A stretch of 64,000 nt of DNA from Geobacter sp. (GTDB taxonomy: Bacteria; Desulfobacterota; Desulfuromonadia; Geobacterales; Pseudopelobacteraceae): positions 558,001-622,000 of the forward strand of contig WKKS01000001.1 of NCBI GenBank assembly GCA_009684515.1. The letters run 5' to 3'. Made by a program: the position numbers and the translations under genes. The notes beneath the pieces were generated by a model, which was not told the DNA's origin, searched no databases, and saw nothing but the letters and a program-made list of their open reading frames with translations. Below, piece after piece: positions 17,665-25,447 of this stretch; positions within the stretch are counted from its first letter, which is position 1; the number at the start of each line of letters is the position of its first letter.

Positions 17665-18819
17665 TTGACCGGTATAAATATCGATAGAATCCTTGAACTT
17701 GCCCCCTCACCCGCCTACGTGGTGGATCTGGGTCGTCTGCGTCACAACCTGGCAATTTTGGACGATGTGCAAAAACGGAGCGGCGCCAAAATTCTGCTGG
17801 CGATGAAGGCTTTCTCCATGTGGAGCGTTTTCCCGCTGATCAGCAAGACCCTGCAGGGTGTTTGCGCCAGCTCACCCTGGGAAGCGCGCCTGGGGCACGA
17901 AGAGTTCGGCGGCGAGATACACTCCTTCGCAGCCGCCTTCAAGGAAAGTGACATCACGGAACTGCTTGAAATCTCCAACCACCTGGTTTTCAACTCGTTT
18001 GGGCAGCTGGAGCGTTTCCGCCATCTCTGGGAGAAAAAACAGGGACAAGTTTCGATCGGGCTGCGTGTCAATCCGGAACATTCCGAAGGTCACACCGAAA
18101 TTTATGACCCCTGCGCCGTCAACTCGCGGCTGGGGATTCCACTCAAGGAATTCGAGGGACGTTCACTGGAGGGGGTTGAGGGGTTGCACTTCCACACCCT
18201 CTGCGAACAGCTCTTCGAGCCGCTGGAGCGTACCGCCAGGGCTTTTGAAGAAAAGTTCGGCCACTATCTGCACCAGATGAAATGGCTCAATCTGGGTGGA
18301 GGGCACCACATCACCCGCGAGGGATACGACATCGACGGGTTGATCAAACTGGTCAGGTACTTCCGGGAAAAGTATGACGTTCAGGTTTATCTGGAGCCGG
18401 GCGAAGCGATCGCAATCGGCACCGGACTGCTGGTCGGAGAAGTGCTGGATGTGGTAAACAACGGCATGGACATCGCGATCCTGGATGTATCCGCCACCTG
18501 TCACATGCCGGACATCCTGGAGATGCCCTACCGTCCGGGAATCAAAAACGGCTTCGATCCACTTGAAAAGCAGCACACCTACCGTCTGGGCGGACCTTCA
18601 TGCCTGGCTGGAGATGTTATCGGTGACTGGTCGTTTGAGCGGCAGCTGCAGACCGGCGACCGATTGGCCTTTCTGGACATGGCTCATTACACGATGGTCA
18701 AAACCACCACCTTTAACGGCATTCAGCATCCTCACATCTGCACCTACGAGCCGGACACGGAAGAATTGAAAGTAATTCGCAGCTTTGGGTACGCTGATTT
18801 CAAGAATCGCCTTTCCTGA
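17665..18819 (+). CDS. nspC: Carboxynorspermidine/carboxyspermidine decarboxylase
   Basis: PLP enzyme that removes the carboxyl group of carboxy(nor)spermidine to give spermidine or norspermidine. The 384 residues show the alanine-racemase-like fold III: the PLP lysine lies in ILLAMKAFSMW (Lys48), followed by LRVNPEHSE, HFHTLCEQ, LNLGGGHHIT, and the C-terminal VSATCHMPD and GGPSCLAGDVIG segments. Only a TTG at 17665 gives a full N-terminus; an ATG at 17651 leads straight to a stop in another frame. It is separated from the dehydrogenase by 239 nt containing two hairpins, so its level may be set separately. Use in biofilm signalling (as norspermidine in Vibrio) is possible but not shown here. 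Confidence 0.92.
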   Translation: MTGINIDRILELAPSPAYVVDLGRLRHNLAILDDVQKRSGAKILLAMKAFSMWSVFPLISKTLQGVCASSPWEARLGHEEFGGEIHSFAAAFKESDITELLEISNHLVFNSFGQLERFRHLWEKKQGQVSIGLRVNPEHSEGHTEIYDPCAVNSRLGIPLKEFEGRSLEGVEGLHFHTLCEQLFEPLERTARAFEEKFGHYLHQMKWLNLGGGHHITREGYDIDGLIKLVRYFREKYDVQVYLEPGEAIAIGTGLLVGEVLDVVNNGMDIAILDVSATCHMPDILEMPYRPGIKNGFDPLEKQHTYRLGGPSCLAGDVIGDWSFERQLQTGDRLAFLDMAHYTMVKTTTFNGIQHPHICTYEPDTEELKVIRSFGYADFKNRLS

Positions 18820-18879
18820 ACAGCACGACCGGAGCCAACCAGGCTTCAACAAATCTAATCATTACAAGAGGTTATAAAT

Positions 18880-19089
18880 ATGGCAATTAACACAAGGTTA
18901 TGGATGACCGGATCACTGGACTGGTTCGCCCTGATAAACGGGGAAGAGGTATTTCTGGGTAGAAGAGATGTTCCGGCGCCGCTGGATGAGGGGGATGCCT
19001 GGACCAACGAGTATGGTGATATGTTCAAGGTTGTCGATGGTGAAATCACCATAACCGGTAAAACGGACCCGCCCAAAAAATATTGGTAG
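18880..19089 (+). CDS. Small conserved-looking protein, 69 residues
   Basis: A 69-residue acidic protein rich in Trp, Gly and Asp with no signal peptide, cysteine motif or membrane segment. AGAGG is placed 6 nt before the ATG, a good start signal. It lies 60 nt after nspC and 91 nt before priA, on the same strand, and could be the last gene of the polyamine operon. The alternation of short hydrophobic and polar stretches (FALINGEEVFLG, MFKVVDGEITITG) suggests a small beta-rich fold. I do not recognise the family and assign no function. Confidence 0.6.
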   Translation: MAINTRLWMTGSLDWFALINGEEVFLGRRDVPAPLDEGDAWTNEYGDMFKVVDGEITITGKTDPPKKYW

Positions 19090-19180
19090 TGCCAGGAAAA
19101 CGCCATGGCGACCAGCAACATCGCGCAAATGAACGTTGCTACGCAGCGAACTACCGGTAACAGACGAAACAGTGCACTTA

Positions 19181-21403
19181 ATGATAATTGAAATCGCCAT
19201 TCCACTTTATCTGGACAACACCTTCCACTACACCGTCCCGGAACGGCTGAGCCTTCAGGCCTTGCCGGGACGCCGCGCCATTGTACCTTTCGGACGACGG
19301 AAACTGACCGGTTATATTCTTGGAACAGTGACCGAGTGCGCGTTCGACAAGCTGAAAGAAATCATCGATGTGCTTGACAGCGAACCGCTCTGGACCGCTA
19401 ACGAGCTGGAGTTTTTTCGCTGGACAGCCTCATATTACCTGCACCCGCTTGGAGAAGTGCTGCGCGCAGCTCTGCCAGCCGGTATCAATGTCCAGTCGCG
19501 CAAAGGATCCACCGGCGATGATGCAGAACTGAGCGGCGGAAAACCGGTCCGCACAGAAAAATTCTATCTCCCCGGACCGGTTGTCGAAACTTCCCAAAGA
19601 ACCGGTGCCAGAGCGCTGGAAATCCTCGCCATCATCCGTGAAACAGGTGAAATCCCTGCCTCGGATCTCAGAAAACGTTTCGGAACCTGTTCTCCGCAGC
19701 TAAAGCGACTGGCAGAACTCGGACTGGCAGTCGTGCAGGAACGCGAAGTCTACCGGGACCCCTTCAAACATGCCGCCATCAAACGCGACGTGCCGCGCCA
19801 ATTGAATAAACACCAGCAATCCGCGCTGGATGCCATTCAAGCCTGCCTCAGTCAACGACAGTACACAGCTTTTCTACTGTATGGCGTGACCGGCAGCGGC
19901 AAAACCGAAGTCTATCTGCAAGCCATTTCCCGTGCAATTGAAAACGGAACCAACGCACTCGTTCTGGTCCCTGAGATTGCGCTGACTCCGCAGCTGACCG
20001 GGCGTTTCCAGTCACGCTTCGGAGGCGGAATCGCAATTCTGCATAGCGGACTTTCGGATGGCGAGCGTTACGACGAATGGCGCCGCATCCGGCGCGGACT
20101 GGCGAGGATCGTGATCGGGGCCCGTTCGGCAATCTTTGCGCCGCTGGAAAATATCGGCATCATTATTATTGATGAGGAGCATGAAGCTTCATTCAAACAG
20201 TCCGACGGCCTGCGCTACAACGCCCGTGACCTGGCTCTGGTTCGCGGCGGAATGGAACAGGCCGCCGTTGTCCTCGGCTCGGCCACTCCACTGGTCACCA
20301 GCATCCACGCTGCGCAGCAGAAACGACTGACCATGCTGGATCTCCCGGAACGCGTCGAGAACCGACCGATGCCGACCGTCGAGCGGGTCGCCATGAAAGG
20401 GAGCAAAGAGACCATTTCGGCACAGCTGGCCGCGGCACTGACCCACACAGTTGAAAATGGACAGCAGGCGATAGTGTTTCTCAACCGGCGCGGTTTTGCC
20501 ACCTTCCTAGTCTGCGCCTCGTGCGGCAAGACCCTTTCCTGTCCCAACTGTTCCGTAACCCTGACCTACCACCGGCAGCGCGCTCAAAGCATCTGTCACT
20601 ACTGCGACTATGCCGTTCCGGCCCCCGGCACCTGTCCCGAGTGCGGAGCAACCGAACTGACAGAACTCGGCGCAGGCACTGAAAAGCTTGAAAGTGAACT
20701 GAAGGAACTTCTTCCCCGGGCGAGAATATTACGGATGGACAGCGATACAACTTCCGGCAAGGGGAGCCACGAGCGACTGCTTTCAAGAATGAGCGATGGT
20801 ACCGCCGACATCCTGATCGGCACACAGATGATCGCCAAAGGGCATGATTTTCCCGGTGTAACACTGGTGGGGGTCATCAACGCCGAAGCCGGCCTGGGGA
20901 TGCCGGACTTCCGGGCCGCTGAGCGCACTTTCCAGCTGTTGTCGCAGGTCATCGGCCGCGCCGGACGCGGTGATTCGCCGGGAAAAGTATTCGTCCAGGC
21001 CTACGACACCGAGCATTACGCCATTTTTTCTGCCGCAGGCCACGATGCGGCCGGATTTTACCAGCAGGAACTCGAATTCAGGCAGGAAGTTGGCTACCCC
21101 CCCTTTTCATTTCTGGCCGTAATCGGCATCTCCGGCAATCTGGAACAGGCCGTTTCTGCCCAGGCCGAGCAGAGCGCCAAACTGCTGATGCAGATCAAAC
21201 AGAGACTCAAACTCCGGGTGGAAATCCTGGGGCCGGCCCCCGCTCCCATCTACCGGCTGAGGGGGCGTTTCCGCTGTCAGATCCTGCTTAAGGCCGTCAC
21301 ACGCAAGGAATTGCGACAGCTGGTAATCGCCTGGCGGCAGCAATCACGAGCCGCCTCCACTGTTCGCATGGCCGTCGATATAGATCCGGTGGATTTAATG
21401 TAG
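19181..21403 (+). CDS. priA: Primosomal protein N' (PriA helicase)
   Basis: Superfamily 2 DNA helicase that reloads the replisome at collapsed forks. From the ATG at 19181 it has 740 residues; an in-frame TTG at 19136 would add 15 without conserved sequence. The N-terminal 3'-DNA-binding domain starts with IPLYLDNTFHYTVPE. The helicase core has Walker A GVTGSGKTEVYL, the DEEH box (IIDEEHEASFKQ), and a zinc-binding insert with CASC, CPNC, CHYC and CPEC (about residues 445-500). Motifs IGTQMIAKGHDFPGV and QVIGRAGRG follow. All key residues are present and the length is normal. Confidence 0.95.
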   Translation: MIIEIAIPLYLDNTFHYTVPERLSLQALPGRRAIVPFGRRKLTGYILGTVTECAFDKLKEIIDVLDSEPLWTANELEFFRWTASYYLHPLGEVLRAALPAGINVQSRKGSTGDDAELSGGKPVRTEKFYLPGPVVETSQRTGARALEILAIIRETGEIPASDLRKRFGTCSPQLKRLAELGLAVVQEREVYRDPFKHAAIKRDVPRQLNKHQQSALDAIQACLSQRQYTAFLLYGVTGSGKTEVYLQAISRAIENGTNALVLVPEIALTPQLTGRFQSRFGGGIAILHSGLSDGERYDEWRRIRRGLARIVIGARSAIFAPLENIGIIIIDEEHEASFKQSDGLRYNARDLALVRGGMEQAAVVLGSATPLVTSIHAAQQKRLTMLDLPERVENRPMPTVERVAMKGSKETISAQLAAALTHTVENGQQAIVFLNRRGFATFLVCASCGKTLSCPNCSVTLTYHRQRAQSICHYCDYAVPAPGTCPECGATELTELGAGTEKLESELKELLPRARILRMDSDTTSGKGSHERLLSRMSDGTADILIGTQMIAKGHDFPGVTLVGVINAEAGLGMPDFRAAERTFQLLSQVIGRAGRGDSPGKVFVQAYDTEHYAIFSAAGHDAAGFYQQELEFRQEVGYPPFSFLAVIGISGNLEQAVSAQAEQSAKLLMQIKQRLKLRVEILGPAPAPIYRLRGRFRCQILLKAVTRKELRQLVIAWRQQSRAASTVRMAVDIDPVDLM

Positions 21404-21481
21404 CTTTTTGCAGAAACTGCGTATATTTTGTATACAGTTTGAACAGTTGCAGATTTTGCAGCGCCTGCTAAACATTAACCA

Positions 21482-22672
21482 ATGAATCAAATCAACCATC
21501 GCGGGTGCAACGTGTCCGACTCAAACAGCCAGCACAATTCCGACATAACCCTTTTGTACATAGAAGACGAACCAGCCACCCGTGAACAGGTTGCCAGGGT
21601 GCTCACGTCCAAAGGTTACCGGCTGATTCTGGCCGAAAACGGCAGGCAGGGACTGGAAGCTTATCTTGAACATCAGCCGGATATAACATTAACCGACATC
21701 ATGATGCCGCAAATGAACGGCCTCGAAATGGCGAGAGAGATCAGGAAAATAACCCCGGAAGCACAGATTGTCTGCATGACCGCCTTCAGTGAAACCAGCT
21801 ACCTGATAGAAGCTATCGACATCGGAATCAACCAGTTCGTCCTCAAACCGGTCGAGTTCATCCGCCTGCTGACCGCCCTTGAAAATTGCCAGGAAATGGT
21901 CAGCCTCCGAAAGCGGCACCGCGCTCTGGAGGCCGAAAACCAGCGCATCAAGAAGCTGGAGGCAATCGGCGTCCTGGCCGGCGGTATCGCCCATGATTTC
22001 AACAACCTGCTGCAGGTCATCCTCGGTTATGTTTCACTGGCTCGCATGAGTGCCGATCCAAACAGCAGAACGGCCGAACTGCTTAAAATTGCTGAAAACA
22101 CCTCCGAAACGGCGCGGGAACTCGGCAAGCGCCTCCTGACATTTGCCAAGGGTGGCGATGCCATCAAAAAACAGACTGACATTGTTCCGCTCATCAAAGC
22201 CGGCCTCGCAGCCGAACTGGGCGAAAGCTCGGTCACATATATCACAAACCTTCCAGACAACCTGCCTCCGGTGCGAATTGATGTTTCCCAGTTTGATCTC
22301 GTGCTGGCCCACATTGCAATTAATGCCCGTGAAGCGATGCCGCAGGGAGGGACTCTTCGGGTTTCTGCCTCAACACGCAATATCGGTAAAGACAACGAAC
22401 TTGCACTCGATGCCGGTGAGTATTTGCATCTGGTTTTCATGGACACGGGATGCGGGATCGCACCTGAAAACCTGCCGAGAATCTTCGATCCGTACTTCAC
22501 ATCGAAACAGATGGGATGTCAAAAAGGAATGGGACTTGGGCTGGCTCTCAGCCACTCGATCATTCGTCATCATTCCGGTCAAATACAGGCAGAGTCAAAG
22601 CTTGGCGTAGGCACATCCATCCACATTTATCTTCCGGTTTCCACTTTTCAATCCGGCACACAAATCATTTAG
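21482..22672 (+). CDS. Receiver-histidine kinase hybrid
   Basis: A soluble 396-residue signalling protein with an N-terminal receiver domain (about 20-140; LLYIEDEPATRE, phosphoacceptor Asp in LTDIMMPQMNG, LKPVEF) followed by a histidine kinase core. The H-box reads GGIAHDFNNLLQVILGY (about 160-180), and the ATPase domain has DTGCGIAPENLPRIFDPYFTSK and GMGLGLALSHSI. Receiver-first hybrids without a sensor domain are often fed by another kinase or respond through the receiver. An alternative GTG start at 21512 would remove 10 residues. The short gap after priA (21404-21481) contains an inverted repeat around TTTTGTATACA, a possible operator. Confidence 0.9.
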   Translation: MNQINHRGCNVSDSNSQHNSDITLLYIEDEPATREQVARVLTSKGYRLILAENGRQGLEAYLEHQPDITLTDIMMPQMNGLEMAREIRKITPEAQIVCMTAFSETSYLIEAIDIGINQFVLKPVEFIRLLTALENCQEMVSLRKRHRALEAENQRIKKLEAIGVLAGGIAHDFNNLLQVILGYVSLARMSADPNSRTAELLKIAENTSETARELGKRLLTFAKGGDAIKKQTDIVPLIKAGLAAELGESSVTYITNLPDNLPPVRIDVSQFDLVLAHIAINAREAMPQGGTLRVSASTRNIGKDNELALDAGEYLHLVFMDTGCGIAPENLPRIFDPYFTSKQMGCQKGMGLGLALSHSIIRHHSGQIQAESKLGVGTSIHIYLPVSTFQSGTQII

Positions 22673-22801
22673 AAATGTCCCGCCAATCCTGTGTAAAGCG
22701 GGCCGTCTTCCACGGGTCGGCCTTTGCTGTTTCACAACGGTCGACATTTCTGCTAAGATCGGGCATCACAATCCACCCACTTGCAAGATGGACAAACCTG
22801 C

Positions 22802-24601
22802 ATGCGACATGGCGGCATCTATGAAGAAGAAGTAGCCGGAAAAGCCTACGACGGAGCGCTGCTCCGCCGTTTTGCGAACTATGTAGCCCCGTATCGTTCC
22901 TCCATCATCATCGTCCTACTGATCCTGCCGCTGGTGGCGACGTGCCGACTGGCGCAGCCCTGGATCATCAAACTGGCCATCGACAACCATATCATCAGCG
23001 GAAAACTGGCCGGCCTGGAAACAATTGCGCTGGCATTTCTGGGAATCCTGCTGATTGAATCGCTGCTCTCCTTTATCGAGGTTTATCTGCTGCAGTCGGT
23101 CGGACAGCGGGTCATGTCCGATATGCGCTCCGAACTTTATCAACATGTCATGCATCTGCCGGTCACCTGGTTCGACCAGGTCCCGGTCGGCAGCGCAGTC
23201 ACCCGACTGACCAGCGACGTGGAGGTGCTGGGCGAAATGTTCGCCTCCGGCATCATAACGATTGTGGGAGACATCCTGCTGCTGATCGGGATCATCTCGG
23301 TCATGCTCTGGATGAACCCGAAACTGTCGCTGGTGACTTTTTCGGTTCTGCCGGTTCTGATCTACGTCGCCTACACCTTCCGGCGCCGCATGCGCCAGTC
23401 ATTCCGCGAAGTGCGCGCCCGCCTGGGCAGGCTGAATGCCTTTCTGAACGAATGCATCTCCGGCATCAGCATCATCCAGATCTTCAACCGGGAACGGGAC
23501 GAAGAACGGCGCTTCAGCGAATTGAACGCATCCTACCGCGATGCCAACATGCCGGTCATCTTCTGGGACGCGTCGCTTTACGCCCTGGTGGAGGCGCTTT
23601 CATCGCTGGCTGTGGCGCTGATCATCTGGTACGGCGGCGGCGAAATCATCAAGGGCGCCCTGACCTTCGGAGTGCTGGTGGCTTTTATCCAGTATATCGA
23701 AAAGTTCTTCGCTCCGATCCGCGACCTTTCCGCCAAATACTCCGTCATGCAGGGGGCCATGGCAGCCCTGGAGAGGATCTTTGCGCTGCTGGACACCCCG
23801 GCGGCGACGCCCCGCCAGCAAATGACTGCTACGGACGCGGCGAGTGATAAAAATTCCTTCCCGGCCGCCACTCCCCCCCTGATCGAATTCAAAGATGTTT
23901 CCTTCTCCTATCAGGATGGCAATGACATCCTCAATTCCTTCAGCCTGGCTGTCGGGCGCGGGGAGCGAATCGCGCTGGTCGGAGAAAGCGGCGGCGGCAA
24001 AACAACTATTACCCGGCTGCTGACACGGCTTTATGAGATTGAGCGCGGGAGTATCCTGATTGAAGGTCGTGACATCAGGGACCTGCCGCTGGAGGAGGTC
24101 CGCCGCAGGGTCGGTGTCGTGCTTCAGGACCCCTGCCTATTTACGGGAAGCATCGAATTCAACATCTGCCTGGGTGACGAGCAGGCCAGCCAACGGGTGC
24201 GACTGGCTGCGGCTGCGGTCGGAGCTGACCGGTTCATAGAACGGATGCCAAACGGTTATGGCGAAGAGGTGCGGGAACGTGGCAACAATTTCTCGGTTGG
24301 CGAGAAACAGCTGATTTCCTTTGCCCGGGCTGTAGCTTTCGACCCCGAGATTCTCGTGCTGGATGAAGCCACCGCCAGCATTGATCCGGCTTCCGAACAG
24401 ATGATTCAGGATGGCATTCGTGGAATGATGCAGGGACGCACCTCGCTGGTGATTGCCCACCGCCTTTCCACCATCCGGGATGCGGACCGCATCATCACGA
24501 TCCACCACGGAGTCAAGGCCGAGGAAGGCACCCACGAGCAGCTGATGGTTGCGGGCGGGATCTACCACAAACTGCACCAGTTACAGTTCAACGGAATGTA
24601 A
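22802..24601 (+). CDS. ABC exporter, fused permease and ATPase
   Basis: Half-transporter of 599 residues from the ATG at 22802 (a TTG at 22781 would add seven). A six-helix transmembrane domain (about 30-320) is followed by a nucleotide-binding domain with Walker A GESGGGKTT, Q-loop VVLQDPCLF, a signature reading FSVGEKQ where LSGGQ is usual, Walker B ILVLDEATASID and the H-loop IAHRLST. This is the MsbA/multidrug-type exporter architecture and would work as a dimer in the inner membrane. The FSVGE signature is known in a subset of such exporters. The substrate is unknown; no partner half-transporter is nearby. Confidence 0.92.
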   Translation: MRHGGIYEEEVAGKAYDGALLRRFANYVAPYRSSIIIVLLILPLVATCRLAQPWIIKLAIDNHIISGKLAGLETIALAFLGILLIESLLSFIEVYLLQSVGQRVMSDMRSELYQHVMHLPVTWFDQVPVGSAVTRLTSDVEVLGEMFASGIITIVGDILLLIGIISVMLWMNPKLSLVTFSVLPVLIYVAYTFRRRMRQSFREVRARLGRLNAFLNECISGISIIQIFNRERDEERRFSELNASYRDANMPVIFWDASLYALVEALSSLAVALIIWYGGGEIIKGALTFGVLVAFIQYIEKFFAPIRDLSAKYSVMQGAMAALERIFALLDTPAATPRQQMTATDAASDKNSFPAATPPLIEFKDVSFSYQDGNDILNSFSLAVGRGERIALVGESGGGKTTITRLLTRLYEIERGSILIEGRDIRDLPLEEVRRRVGVVLQDPCLFTGSIEFNICLGDEQASQRVRLAAAAVGADRFIERMPNGYGEEVRERGNNFSVGEKQLISFARAVAFDPEILVLDEATASIDPASEQMIQDGIRGMMQGRTSLVIAHRLSTIRDADRIITIHHGVKAEEGTHEQLMVAGGIYHKLHQLQFNGM

Positions 24602-24694
24602 ACACAATCCGCGCCGCCGACTGTTGCATAACCGTTCAAAACCATGCTACGGTTCCCCCGAACTACCGACTAATACCAATATCAGGAGATGAAT

Positions 24695-25447
24695 ATGTGC
24701 ACCACTTGCGGATGCCCGCCCGCTGAACATGATCACGGTCATAACCATGATCACGACCACAAGCATGATCATTCTCACGGCCATGAAACAAAAAAACGCA
24801 GCGTCATCACTATCGAAGAAGATATCCTGGGCAAGAACAACCGACTGGCCGGTTTCAACCGGGCTCTTTTCAAGGAAAAAGGTATTTTCGTCCTCAACCT
24901 GGTCAGTTCGCCCGGTTCCGGCAAGACCACCCTGCTGGAACGCACCCTGCGGGATCTTTCGGAGAAGCTCCGCTTTGCCGTGATCGAAGGCGACCAGCAG
25001 ACCGACAACGACGCGCAGCGAATCGCCGCCACCGGAGTCCCGGTCCGCCAGATCAACACCGGCGCCGGATGTCATCTGGATGCGCACATGGTAATGCATG
25101 GCACCGATGGATTCGACCTGGACCAGCTTGACATCCTTATGATTGAAAACGTCGGCAACCTGGTCTGTCCGGCCGCCTTCGACCTGGGAGAACATCATAA
25201 AGTCGCCGTTCTTTCCGTCACCGAAGGAGAGGACAAACCGATCAAATACCCGCAGATGTTCCACAACTCGACTGTCATGTTGCTCAACAAGACCGATCTG
25301 CTGCCGCATCTCGATTTTGATGTGGAAAAATGCAAGCAGTATGCTCGTCGTGTAAATCCGGACATCATTATCTTCGAGGTTTCGGCCCGTAGCGGCGAAG
25401 GTATGCAGGAGTGGTATCAGTGGCTGGCAAACGGTACAAAACACTGA
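24695..25447 (+). CDS. hypB: Hydrogenase nickel-insertion GTPase HypB
   Basis: GTPase that delivers nickel to the large subunit of NiFe-hydrogenases. The start at 24695 is chosen because AGGAG (24684-24688) lies 6 nt ahead of it and the protein then begins with the canonical metal-binding MCTTCGC; the ATG at 24689 abuts the ribosome-binding site. The 250 residues have a His-rich nickel-storage stretch (about residues 12-30), the P-loop SSPGSGKTTLLE, GDQQTDNDAQRI, ENVGNLVCPA and the NKTDLLP base-recognition motif. It opens the order hypB-hypF-hypC-hypD. Its usual partner hypA and any hydrogenase subunit genes are absent from the window. Confidence 0.96.
   Translation: MCTTCGCPPAEHDHGHNHDHDHKHDHSHGHETKKRSVITIEEDILGKNNRLAGFNRALFKEKGIFVLNLVSSPGSGKTTLLERTLRDLSEKLRFAVIEGDQQTDNDAQRIAATGVPVRQINTGAGCHLDAHMVMHGTDGFDLDQLDILMIENVGNLVCPAAFDLGEHHKVAVLSVTEGEDKPIKYPQMFHNSTVMLLNKTDLLPHLDFDVEKCKQYARRVNPDIIIFEVSARSGEGMQEWYQWLANGTKH

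Noticed and set aside
24725..24790. Short repeated CATGATCAC-like units that look like a DNA repeat array
   Set aside because: They are His/Asp codons of the nickel-binding stretch of HypB, in frame and typical of the family; not a CRISPR array.
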